64,000 nucleotides of DNA from Amylostereum areolatum (taxonomy: Eukaryota > Basidiomycota > Agaricomycetes > Russulales > Stereaceae): the NCBI GenBank assembly GCA_012932865.1, contig SAXG01000075.1:1-64000 (forward strand), in the 5' to 3' direction. Under the pieces are notes generated by a model. The model did no database searches, was not told where the DNA came from, and was given only the letters and a program-made list of their open reading frames with translations. Position numbers and translations under genes: made by a program. Shown piece after piece: positions 34,140-45,254 of the stretch (positions within the stretch are counted from its first letter, which is position 1; each line of letters begins with the position of its first letter).

Positions 34140-35340
34140 ATGTCCGAAGCACCTGAACCTACGATGGCGCCGACGAGCTCTACCCACCCCGGACTGCCCA
34201 GCCGCGCGCCATCCACGTCCGTCAAACCCAAGGGCATTCTCAAGAACGCACCCACCCCAGCGCCCACACTCCCAGCGTCTCCTGCACCTGGAACTCCCGG
34301 TCAACAGTATGTCTAAGCCTCGGTACGTTATTCGAGGACTGACTAATGTAGTGTGCCGCATAGCTTGCAATGGGACGAGGAGAACCTGGCGCTGACGGAG
34401 CTGCAGAAGGACAGCCAGATGAAGATCACGGAGCCGAAGACGCCCTACGTCCGCTACAACGCCGAGCTTGATGAGATCGAGGGCGGTACGCGATATCCTC
34501 ATCATCTCTTAACACGTCTCCTGACCCCGCCAACAGACATCCCCGCGTTCTCGCTCGCCTCCGATCACCCCCTCGCCGCCTCCCCCGTCGCCTCTCCCAC
34601 AGAGCCCTCCTTCGACAACACCTCGCCCCCACAATCCGGTCCATCCTCGCGCAGACCAAGCGTTTCCAGCAATGCACGCTCGAGCAGCAGGAGCTCCAGT
34701 CGGAGCACATCCTTCACCCTCCCGAGCGATGCCAAGGGCGATTTCATCGTCGTCGGCGCGAGGGAGGGCGGAGAAGTCGAGGAAGACGAGGAGATGGATC
34801 CCGAGAGTGAGTTCATCCTTTCATCTGCACCGCTCTTCCCATTCACCTCTGCACCCGCTGCTCTTCAACGCCGCCCTTTGCACTGTCCCCTCTGGGGTCA
34901 CCGCGCATTCTGACGCTGCTCTCACCATATTCTAGCTGCCGCGAAACATGCCGCGTTTGTCCGCGCGCGTGGGAGACACTACTCCAACGAAGCAGAAGCC
35001 ATGAAGGTGCGTCACCTCCACCTCTCCACCTCCCGAACCCACCACCGCACGACGATCGCCCCATCTCATCATCGATATCGACGCCTTTTCCGCTATATCT
35101 CCCCCCATCTCCCTGCGCCCGTCTTCCACCGTCCTCGTGGTTCGGTTCCTATCGCTAACGTGCCTTTTGACATCCTCGCAGCGAGCACAGGCACTCCTAG
35201 ACGAAGAGGATGACGACGAGGAAGACACGGGCGATGCCATGGACGAGGACGATCAGCCCAACGGACGCGGGCGCGGCGGAGTCCCGCCCGTCCCGCCGAT
35301 CCCGAGTCATCCAAAGGTGAACGGGGTGGTGAAAGGCTGA
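34140..35340 (+). CDS. Protein phosphatase inhibitor 2 family (IPP-2 / Glc8-like)
   Basis: Five exons (34140-34306, 34364-34485, 34537-34806, 34936-35006, 35182-35340), 262 residues. Diagnostic motifs are in the expected order: KPKGILKN (PP1-docking), [38 protein letters not shown], a Ser-rich linker, then [17 protein letters not shown], the fungal form of the HYNE-containing helix that covers the PP1 active site. The C-terminus is acidic ([20 protein letters not shown]). These proteins bind and regulate PP1 (Glc7), both inhibiting and chaperoning it. The TP in EPKTPY is a possible proline-directed phosphosite, by analogy with the family. Introns are 57, 51, 129 and 175 nt; phases agree throughout. 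Confidence 0.93.
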
Positions 35341-35938
35341 AGTTATTTGACCGTCGCCGCGTGAAGAAGGGGAAGATCGTCAGGCAGTGCGCCGCTGGAC
35401 GATCGAGGAGGACAACGCAGATTGGTATACCGGTTGTATTCGCGTGTACAAGTGTTCCTTGCTGTTTTGTATTTGTGAGTGTTGTGTGTTCGTGGAGATT
35501 CATATGCTTTCGGCCCACTTCTCATCGACTTCGGGGTATCTCTGAGGATGCATCGCTTGGTTCGAAACCTTGGGCGAACACAGGAGACTTGAGTGTGTCC
35601 AGCGTCCGCTCGGTGTCAGAGTTAAGGGCACGTGATCAGCGTTCGGAACAACATCAACGTTAACTCAGCAACTGGCTACTTGCGTACTACTATCATCTGT
35701 CCATCCATCATTTGTACACAACCTCAACGATATTTTCCTCCAGTGGCGACGCTCTCTGTCAAGATCTTACTATCCACGGGTCATTCCAGTCGTCCCCAGG
35801 ACCTTGTCGAGACTCAAGTACTCAAGCTCAAGTTCAAGTCTCGGAACGCATATCGCAATCGATCACTAGCACGCCGCTGGACCGCGACCTGACACGCCGA
35901 CTCTTCGTCGCCTGTGACGCCGCCCGAGAGATCCAGAC
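35341..35938. other. Intergenic, promoter of F-box-NADAR copy A
   Basis: 3' flank of the phosphatase-inhibitor gene and presumed promoter of copy A. No gene seen. Confidence 0.4.
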
Positions 35939-38398
35939 ATGGAATCGTTAGACTTGAAGATAAGTCACGGCGATGAAGCTGTGGAAGGCACTTCGTGAGT
36001 CTCATTCCCCTGATCTGCGTATAGTGTGCCGAGACAGCGTGGCTCATCCCCTGTATTAGACGGAAGACGACGTGGTTCGATCTTGCACAGGAGCACCTTT
36101 CGGAGACGGATGGCATCTTACAAGGAGGAATAGCATCTGTTACGAAACACAAACTCAGCGATGGTCTCGATCTGGAGTTGCAGCGGCTCGCCCAGTTAAC
36201 CGTCGCCGTGTTGACGCGACGCAACCGCAGTGCTCCGATATCCTTTATTCCCGGAGAGATCCTGGTTCGCATCTTCACGTTAGCCTCGTCATCCCCCCCC
36301 GAGAAAATAGGCCTTCCAAGAACCTCTATTTTCCCTTGGATTATCGCCAGTCACGTATGCCAACGATGGCGTTATATCGTCCTCGGTTATGCGACTGTGT
36401 GGGCGGAGCACGTTATGTCCTTTTCTAAAGAATCCGTCTCGCAGACGATTCTTCACCGCGCAGGAACGGCACCCCTTTCCCTTCGCTCTCCTACGCGTAT
36501 GCCAGCTAGTTTTGATATCGTTATTCAACACCTCCACCGGGCGAAGAGAATCTACGTTTATCTCAGTACAAGGGACCGTGTCGACGCTTTCTTCAACGCC
36601 CTATGTCAGGAAGCATCCCCGGAGTTAGAGGAACTGGCCATCGAATATAGCCCTCCCGGCGACGGCAACAGTCTACCAAAGTTTTTCTGCAGTATGGAAA
36701 GGCCCTTCATAGCTCCGCGATTACGAGCGTGCATGTTCAAGGATTGCTATGCTCCCTGCAAAACACCGTCGTCGATAGAAGAGCTCGAACTGGAGAACCG
36801 TCACGCCGACGCATCATTTCTCCCCCCCATAACGCACTTCTCCGAAATTATGCGCTTCTCGGCGCGCTTACGACGCCTATATATATCATCCTGGATGCCA
36901 TCCGTCCAAGCAGAGGGCCAGGGTATCGCGGATCTACCCCTGCTCGAAGAAATACGCATCTATGACCGGAGCATGCATCATATCTCAACCCTGCTCTCCC
37001 TCCTACGTTTTCCTCCAACTTGCCGTGTAAGATGCCGATTTGACTTTCAGGCCCGCTTCGACGGGCGAACAGCTGCAGACAACAATCGGGGGACGCTTTC
37101 CGAATACCAGCTCGCTTTACAAACAATCAGGACCCTGTTATCGTGTACAGCAGCTCACGCGGGAGCTCGTCTCCGGCCAAAGTGGCTCGTCTTGTCGGCC
37201 AGCGATCGCGTACTATCAGTCAACATGGGCGCCGATCCGACCATCTCGTGGCCACCTGAACATCGCGCTTTCTACAGCCTGGAATTCCCATGCACTCCCA
37301 CAGACACAGAGCTAGTGGAACTCTGTAGCTTTCTCTGTGATTCGTTCCAGCTGGAAGAAATCAGCTCCTTGGATTTGTGGCTGGAGAGAGAGTGCAACGA
37401 TGCGGTTTGGCGGCAGATCTTCTCCGTTTTTCCTCGTTGTTGTTCCGTCCATCTCTCTAACAGGCGATGCAATTACCGAAGGGCAATCAGGATGCTTCAG
37501 GCACACACCATGTCCTCACAAGATGGCATTGACGCACAGATGGTGCATTCGTCACCCCCGTTTTGGCCCATCCTTCAATCATTGCATCTCTTCCAAATCG
37601 ACTTTGCTGTCCCCCAAGCAGATAACGGCGAAACTGGTGCCTCTTCCGCCGCGCTTGTGTGTCAGGTGTTGTCGTCGCGAGCCGCTAGCGGATATCGTTT
37701 GCAGACATTGGAGGTCGACAAGATTGTTCCAGATCTCACAGGGGAGTTTTTGAAGGGTGATAATGATAAAAGAGTTGCGCCTGTGGACGCATACCTCGCG
37801 CGTATCATGACGCTCGTGGACGAGCTCCGATGGCAATCGGACCCAGATGAAATCAAGTCCGCCGTGTCGTCTCTGGCCTCTCCTTTGGAAGTACCCCTCT
37901 TTTTCGGAAAGAGAGAAATGATCACAGGAACCTTTGATCTCTCGTCACAAGACGCGGTGTCGTACGATGGGAAGGTCTACCCCACGGCGAGCCATCTCTT
38001 CGAGGCGATGAGGTTCCTCCCGCACAGGCCGGACATCGCAGAATCAATACGGATGTGTGACTCTAGGTCTACTCACGACGCGGAGAACATTAGCTTCCGC
38101 AATGACGATCATGTGAGGGTTGATTGGAAGCAGGTTCTAATCGAAAAGGTGGGTACGCCTGTGCCACTGGCTTGATCCATATTCTTGATTGACCAGAAAA
38201 ACATATAAGATGGACGAGGTCAATTACCTCAAGTTCACTCAAAATGAGCACGCACAACGCACGCTCCTCATGACAGGCCATATGAAGCTTGTATACTATT
38301 ACTGGAAGGGTTATAGCTCGAGAAACGGTGGTGCAGAGGCTGGGGACCAACTCGGACGTTCGTTGATGCGTGTGCGCGACAAATTGCGGGGGGAATGA
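35939..38398 (+). CDS. F-box / LRR-like / NADAR-like fusion protein, copy A
   Basis: Three exons, 35939-35994, 36060-38148 and 38210-38398, 777 residues. The N-terminal leader WFDLAQEHLSETDGIL is shared with copies B-D. F-box at about 76-130: APISFIPGEILVRIFTLAS, then WIIASHVCQRWRYIVLG and WAEHV. Residues 140-640 are Leu-rich with LRR-like spacing. The NADAR-like domain spans about 650-775: YDGKVYPTASHLFEAMRFLP, HRPDIAESIR, DWKQVLIEK-MDEVNYLKFTQNE (splice), LLMTGHMKLV, LGRSLMRVRDKLR. The family motif Glu-His has Ser663-His664 here, with Glu at the motif Gln position. The usual Asp...Trp-Gly loop near the end is not recognisable. Inferred role: SCF receptor with an ADP-ribose-type pocket. Start chosen by homology with copies B and C. 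Confidence 0.85.
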
Positions 38399-39448
38399 GT
38401 CCAGAGTCGGGTAGTGTATATATCGGAGGCGACCAAGCTGTGTACTATATGTCTTGCTATGCAAAATTATGACGGCGGGGAGGAGGCCGCATGTACATTG
38501 GAAGTAAGATAAGCGGTCCAGACTGCAGATACTACTGAGATACTTCGATAATGCTGAGGCTGAGTTAGATTGAACGTTGGCGGCGGTTGTGTCTTCGGCA
38601 CGCGCCGGCGCCGGGGAGATCTATCCGCTCAAAATGGCACCGTCCCGGTCGAGACCTCATTCTTTCACTCTTGCCGTTTCCTTGCTCGACCGTCCAAACC
38701 CTCCATACTTCCTCTACCATGGACGACTCAGCACGATCATAGGTTCAGCGGGGAATAACCGTCTTCATCGGGTCAACAGACTGAAATCCCTTCTCAAGAT
38801 AATCTCAACGGTGACCTGGAGCTCCGAGGGACTTGCGGGTTTGGTCGCTTTCGAAATTCCCGTCTTGTATGTTCTCGCGCAATGAGAAGCAGACGCAGGA
38901 ATACGTGGCGGAGGATGTGCACGCTGAGATAATGTGGCCTGGTGACGTCACATCGAGGCTTCGTACGGCGCAGGCCAGCTAGAGGTGCGTTGTCATTCCA
39001 CGCGAAGCGTCCTTCATCTAAGCCATCTCCTTCTTACAGCCCTCGGTCAGTATTTTTTGTCAACAGACAGCATCATTTTCGAGCCTGGAGACACCTTACT
39101 CTTCTCTCTCGACCGCCACCTTTCTATTACGACTCCACCTATTCACACGCCCTCTAGCAACCCCTTGTATTCCGTATACCGTCGCAATTGATGCCGCCTT
39201 GACAGCATCAAGCACGGACTCACTATAATGCATCCAACAAAAGAGGCGGGAGTTGATCGTTCTTCCCAACTAGCCCTTGTCGTTGACTGGGGATGTCATT
39301 GTCTCAGCTTGGTAGGAGGACTCACCCCTACTCACCCTCTACCAGCGGAACAAAAGCATTGATCGCATGGCTGTAGGGAAACTTCAACACCGTCGCCATA
39401 TAAACCGCCTTTCCATACCGTTTTCTTCTACTAACGCAACTCCCAATC
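38399..39448. other. Intergenic, no supportable gene
   Basis: Only short open pieces. The last 200 bp are the presumed promoter of the gene starting at 39449. Confidence 0.4.
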
Positions 39449-40508
39449 ATGCCCAGCGATCTCGCCGACTTCTTCGTGGCCATTGGTCAATACATGTCGC
39501 TCCGCGCCACAAGCGCGTATATGACGAAGGCCACCACTTTACAAGAGGATTCCAACACCTTCATCGCCGAGTTTGGGGAGGAATTCACCGCCCTCGAGCG
39601 ACAAGCGGTGCTATCGGCCCTCTCTGAGTGAGTCCTCCATTTGCGCACGAGATGTGGCGCTCACAGTATCCTTCACGCAGGACCGACCATGCAAGGCGGA
39701 TTGCACAAAAATGGAAGCCGAGACGACGCGATGCGTGCCGGTACGCGCGGCGGGCAAAGACGGCCCACGCTATGATAAGAGTGAGTTGCCCGCTCCACGT
39801 CTCCTCTTAGGCTTTGTTGACGGGTGATGCAGACGTTTTCAGAGCGCGTCCAGGCAGGCAGGCTCTACCGATCATGGCCTGGTCAATCCGCCGATGGCCG
39901 CGTCGACTCTTTCGAAAGCGATGGAAGCGCTACCGAAGGTACGTCTCTCCGGTGGCTGATCGAAGTTATTGCGAGGGCTGATCTGTGTTTCGCTTTCCCT
40001 AGAGAGTTTGCCTGTCACTGGTGAGGAGGGCGTTGTACCTTCGCAGCACCCCACGATGGCAAGCCCAGACTGCTATCAAGCTCAACATTTCTCCTCGCCT
40101 GCTTCGCCGTATTCCCCGAAGCACTCGTCTCATAAATCCCGACGGCGTACCTCGTCGTCTCATTCCACAATACCGAACCCGCAAAACGCTCTCGTGGTCT
40201 TCAGCCCGCAAGCCACTCAAGTGTCTCTCCGTCCAACGCGCCCGCAGAAGACCGCTTTCGACGACTATGGTCCGCCCCGTCCTCCGTGTCCTCCTCCTCC
40301 TCTTCTGACGCTCCAGACAGTCACAGAGACGCGTGGGCGCTACCTTCCCCACCCTCCGGCTGGTTTCTACCTCGGAAACATACCGCACACCAGCAGCCCG
40401 GTATGGAATCCGACGATGGAGTCGTATATACCTCTTTCCCTCGCCGACCCGAATGCGCCGATGCATTGGGTGCGGTCTGACGGTGTCAGCACGGTCTTCT
40501 ATGCCTAA
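39449..40508 (+). CDS. Unrecognised protein with a basic helix and Pro/Ser-rich tail
   Basis: Four exons (39449-39627, 39681-39780, 39833-39938, 40003-40508), 296 residues; all introns are GT-AG of 52-64 nt and phases agree. The N-terminal 60 residues are helical (MPSDLADFFVAIGQYMSLRA, FIAEFGEEFTALERQAVLSAL). They are followed by a strongly basic stretch, TDHARRIAQKWKPRRRDACR then YARRAKT, which could bind nucleic acid or be a nuclear signal. The rest is disordered, with SHKSRRRTSSSHS and PPRPPCPPPPLL. I do not recognise a family; the basic segment lacks the WF-N-R of a homeodomain. It lies between F-box-NADAR copies A and B. Confidence 0.6.
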
Positions 40509-41014
40509 CGTTTACGATTACACGGCGATACCTGTACGAATGCCCGTGCTTCTCTGCATCGTATGAAGCAATATTATACTGGGGCACACATTACGTCCTT
40601 CATGTGATTAGAATATCGCTCTGAAGTTATTGCAGATGCTACTTCAGAGAGTGCAAAAGAAATACGATCGGAGGTCCCTCTCAAGTTCCCAAACGTACTC
40701 AATCATCGATCATCCGGTGAGGATGTTGGTTTCACGAGCACGAAGCTATACATGATTACCACGCCTATACCACTACCTCTGATAATCCTGCGGGATATAA
40801 TATGCAATGTAAGGATACTAGTTCCAATAAAAATAACGAAGTTCCAGCTTGTACGTCGTTCACCTCAGCGTCAGCGCTCCGCCGAGAAATCGCCGGCAAG
40901 CTCCGAGTCCGGGCTCGTGCGCGTCGGCCTCCGTCTGAGTCCTGATAAGCCTGAACCTCTTGACTACATCTTCAAGCTTCGTAGTCCAATCCTCGGCCAT
41001 CCAGCATTTTTCCT
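40509..41014. other. Intergenic, promoter of F-box-NADAR copy B
   Basis: About 500 bp, AT-rich around 40560-40840. No gene seen. Confidence 0.4.
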
Positions 41015-43462
41015 ATGGACCCTGACGTGTCGAATGAGGCGAAAGATGGCTCCCCGAAACCGCTGGGCGAAGACAAGACGTGCGTGCGACCTTCCTAACG
41101 TAACTTGCTGAGGATTCACGCAGACTGTGCAGCCGGATATCGTGGTTCAATGTTGCTCAAGAACGCCTTGCACAGACAGACAGAATCATACACAATGGGA
41201 TTGCATCGGCGAAGAAATTCTCCCTGGCCAAAGATCTCGACGAAGAGTTGAAGCAGCTCGCGCAGATGTTAAAGCAGATGGCGCAGATGGCGCCCATCGT
41301 CCTCGCCCAACGAAACGCTTGCGTCCCGATAGCATTCCTTCCCGCCGAGGTCCTCGTCCACATATTGACGTTATCCGCGCTGAAACCTGAAAAGGATAAG
41401 CAGTTTGCGAGGACGAAAGCCCGCGGGTGGATCGTCGCTAGCCACGTGTGCAAACAATGGCGCGAAATCGTCCTTAGCCATACAATGGCGTGGGCGGAAC
41501 ATGTCTTCTCATTCTCCCACGAATACGTGCAAGGCGTCATTCTGAAACGTGCAGGGACCACGCCGCTCACCCTTGAGTACTCCGAGTTCCAAGAGGAGAA
41601 TGAAGCAAAACGCCGCTTCGACTTCATTCTCCAGCGCATCCACCAGATCAAAAGGCTCGATGTCTGGATCTTCAGCCACGCTCGTATCGCCACGCTGTTT
41701 CTGGCACTGTGTTCCAAGGAGCTTCCCGCGCTGGAGGAGCTGGACGTCAGCTATCACGGGCGCGGCTTCGACGTAGATCGTCCGTTCTTTCTTGGAAAAG
41801 GACCCCCCATCGTGGCGCCACAGCTGCGTAAATGCACACTCTTAAACTGTTACCATCCATGGAATATGCAATCTCTGGAAGACCTCCGATTAAGCACGAG
41901 TGCCGAGGAGGACAATAATACAGTTTTGCAGTTTCTTCCTGGCCTTGCACCACTTCTCGAGAGCCTGCATTCGTCTCCGATGCTCCGGCGTCTCCGTATC
42001 GCTTCTTATCTCTCCGCAGATTTCAAGGCAGACCGTCTCGTACAGCTCCCCCTATTGGAGGACATATATATCACGGACAAGGCGTTAGACCGCATCACGG
42101 CCATCCTTTCGCGTTTGCGGATCCCTCCTTCCTGCGCAGCTTCCTGCAGAGCGGCTTTGACTTGCGACAATCACGATCGGGAGGGCATGTCCCGAAGCGA
42201 GCCATCTGAATACGAGCACGTTTCCAGGAGCATTCAGGCGTTGGCGCTGAAAGATGCAAACAAAGTTTCTCGTCCCTTTTCTAGTCCAGACCACCTTACT
42301 TTTTCAAACGGCGGAGGTAACCTCTATATCGACCTCTGTGATCACACCCTGCCAGTGCGACATCTTTGTTGCAGCTGTTTTCTCTCTCCGACAGATTTGG
42401 TGCACCTCTTCAACCTTCTTGCGGACAAGTTTCATCTGGACCACGTCTCTTCGTTGTCCTTAGTATTGAACACAAACCGTGATGACGCGCTTTGGCAAAA
42501 TATTTTCACCATGTTTCCGAATGTTCGTTCGATTCATCTTTACAAGAGAGATGACGTTCGAAAAGGTCTTCAATTGCTTCAAGCGCGTCAGACCATGCAT
42601 AAAGGCCCATTAGCGTCGGTGGACCGTCCATTTTGGCCCCTCCTCGAGTCCTTGAGCATTCCCTCCATGAATTTCACCACCGCTCTATCGAGTAGCGGAA
42701 AACCTGCCGTCTCACTCGCCGCTCTGGTGTACGATATGCTGTCGTCGCGTGCAGCCGCGGGGTTCCGCCTGCAGACATTGAGAATCGACATGCTCGTTCC
42801 AAACCTCGGAGACGACCGACCGGAGGAAGAAATACGAAAGACAGCCCCGGTGGATGCGTTCCTGTCCCGCCTTCTCGACGTAGTGGACGAATTACAATGG
42901 CTGTCATATTCGAATGGAATCGTGTCGTCGCTTACATCTCCCGTGGAGCCCCCTCTCACCTTCGGTTCTCTCCGGCATAGCACGGGAGCGTTCGCCAGAT
43001 CCGCGCCATTTAGTGTTGTCCACGATGGAAAGTCCTACCCCACCTCTACGCATCTTCTCGAAGCAATGAAATTCCTTCCACATCGACCGGACATCTCAGA
43101 GTCCATCCGGGAAGCCCAGGATGACCGCGAGGCGGAAAGGATAAGTACGCGGGAGAATATGGAAATCAGGGAGGATTGGGAGCAAATCGCACAGGAGAAG
43201 GTAAGGATTTACCCTGAGTTTCATGCGTTGGTTATTCAACGACAAAGGACGCCAGGCGGATGAGGTTCAGTATCTCAAGTTCGTCCAGAACGAAGGCGCA
43301 CGGCGAATGCTTCTCCTTACCGGAAACATGAAGCTCATATACGAAGACCCTGACAGTTGCTGGCGGGACCGGTTGCTAAAAAAATCCATGGGTTCCGAGG
43401 AGTGGAACGGGGTGGGGGACTCGTTGATGAGAGTGCGGCGTAGGTTGCGGCGGGAAACATAG
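41015..43462 (+). CDS. F-box / LRR-like / NADAR-like fusion protein, copy B
   Basis: Three exons, 41015-41079, 41124-43200 and 43256-43462, 782 residues; introns are only 44 and 55 nt. Leader: CSRISWFNVAQERLAQTDRI, then AKKFSLAKDLDEELKQLAQM. F-box at about 85-140: VPIAFLPAEVLVHILTLSAL, GWIVASHVCKQWREIVLSH and WAEHVFSF. A Leu-rich LRR-like middle follows. NADAR-like domain at about 650-780: HDGKSYPTSTHLLEAMKFLP, HRPDISESIREA, DWEQIAQEK-ADEVQYLKFVQNE, LLLTGNMKLIYEDPDSCW, VGDSLMRVRRRLRR. Thr664 stands where the motif Glu is expected and Glu replaces the motif Gln. EDPDSCW keeps part of the usual Asp...Trp loop. It is closest to copy C. The inferred function is as for copy A. Confidence 0.87.
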
Positions 43463-44020
43463 GGCCCTTTTAGTCTACTGTAAGAAGTACCAGTGTATCC
43501 CTTTCACGTATGTATTGTAGCCAGCTCGTTCCATCCAATCACCATGACTGTGGTGAACATGACTGGAAGGACTTCTCTAGATGTGAGATCTTGAGACCCA
43601 GTGTTCAACGTTCAATTCCGATTAAATATCAGTACCAGGCAGGCTTGACAATGGGTGTGCAGTTTCTTATGCTGGACAGCGGTGTCATGGCCTGATGAGA
43701 AGATCCCGAGGTACGAGGGTTGACCCCATCGACATCTGCTTTCAGAGACTAGTATATCAACCTACGTGAGCAAGCCCTCGACTCTGCTACAGAGATGCAT
43801 ACGATCTTCGACAGCGAGAAACAAAAGATATACAGAACGAACTGTCAGTCGCACGGGGAAAAGACACGACGATGGACAGTCGGGATTAGCGTATGAGTAG
43901 TATCGTCCATATTGATATTTGTTGCTTCCGTTCCAAGACATCCACCCATCCACTCCTCCCCCGTCCCCAACTCCATCACGGAGAACGACAGACCGGTACT
44001 CTAAAGATGAACGCGACGCA
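43463..44020. other. Convergent intergenic region (copy B / ORM)
   Basis: 3' flanks of two convergent genes; no gene seen. Confidence 0.4.
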
Positions 44021-45035
44021 TCACCGGAACTGGGCCTCAGTGACGTGGATGCGGGGTGGCGGTACGCTAACGAAACCCTCGGGTGGCGTGCTTGTGCCGG
44101 AAGGAGGAAAGCTGGACGAGGTGGGCGTTGCGAGGTTGGACGGCTCCTCAGGGAGGAAGCGGAGGCGGGAACGATGAGCCTGCAAAAGAAGAGATGTCAT
44201 CAGCACCGCACCACGCAAGGTGGATAAAAAAGACGGGGCGGGGCAAGACGGGGAACGCACGATTGGCAATTTGGGGATAAGGACCCAGACGAGAGCCGAG
44301 AGGTTGACCGCGAACAACCAAGGATTATAGTTGGTGTAATGTGTGGAGAGAAGGAACCTGTGGCGGGAGGTGTGATTGAGTCCCGTAGGTCGATTGAAAG
44401 GGGGAGAGGAACGTACAAGCCGACGGGGACGGAGAAAAGCCATTTCTTCGCCGGTGTGTACTGAGCGCCACCATCGATTTGTTCCCAGAGCGTGAGGTCG
44501 TCGTACGCCCCGCCGTGAAGTTCGTTCTGGAAAGGAATACCGGTGACCCAGTGGAACATCAGATAGGACAACTGCGTAAGACGAGCGGTGTCGGAGATGA
44601 TGCCGTGGACGCGTCAGTACGGCATGGGCGGGGCGAAGAAAGGGGGGACGCACGGCGAGATAGCTCAGGTTGACCGTCGTCCAGCTGATATTCTGCGAGA
44701 TGCCGGGGATGGTGTCGATGACGACCTTGCCGGCGAGGATGAGAACGATATGAATGGCCCACGCGCCTGTCGAAATCGAGCGTTTCCGCAGCAACGACGG
44801 CAGACAGACCGCTCGTCAGCCATGTGGTCCTCGACCTCGACAAAAACGAGCGCGACGCACCTTTGCGGTTGACCCACTCTGCGTTGAAGTTGGAGTACGC
44901 GCCCTGGTCGAGGACGTCCACGTTGGAGGAGTCGACCTGCTCGACTTTGAGGATGCTGCTGCTTCGGCGTCGATTGGGGCCCGTGTGCACCGTCAGCCCC
45001 GGGTTCTTTGACTCTGCGGTGGGGACGTTGGTCAT
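44021..45035 (-). CDS. ORMDL family protein (Orm1/Orm2-like)
   Basis: Five exons, 45035-44861, 44766-44654, 44571-44417, 44357-44261 and 44179-44021, 232 residues. The ORMDL core is unmistakable: NFNAEWVNRK-GAWAIHIVLI, IPGISQNISWTTVNLSYL, YLMFHWVTGIPFQNELHG, GAYDDLTLWEQIDGGAQYTP, KKWLFSVPVGL-FLLSTHYTNY, then VWVLIPKLPI-AHRSRLRF. Orm proteins are ER membrane regulators that hold serine palmitoyltransferase in check and so set sphingolipid synthesis. The N-terminal about 55 residues carry Arg/Ser-rich sequence (RRRSSSILKV), possible phosphorylation sites by analogy with yeast. The start ATG at 45035 is chosen for length; the frame is open further upstream. It is divergent from the Virilizer-like gene across 219 bp. 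Confidence 0.95.
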
Positions 45036-45254
45036 CGCAGGAGAAGTGAAAGGGCGAATCACCCTGCGCGCCGGACGAGGAAGGAGGAACAAATCGAGAG
45101 CAGAGTCGTCAGATGAAGCACTCTTGAGCATGGCCCCGCCGGCGCCGGATCTCCCATATCCGGCACCGTCACCGGCCTTCGCCGCAACGCACACGCCAGC
45201 CCGTTTACATAATAATCCACGCTTTGCCCTCCACCACCACCGTCGCCGTCGACG

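Noticed and set aside
39660..39790. Basic segment of the 39449-40508 gene as a homeodomain (mating-type HD gene)
   Set aside because: The recognition-helix WF-x-N-x-R pattern is absent and none of the usual mating-locus neighbours (such as the mitochondrial intermediate peptidase gene) are present.
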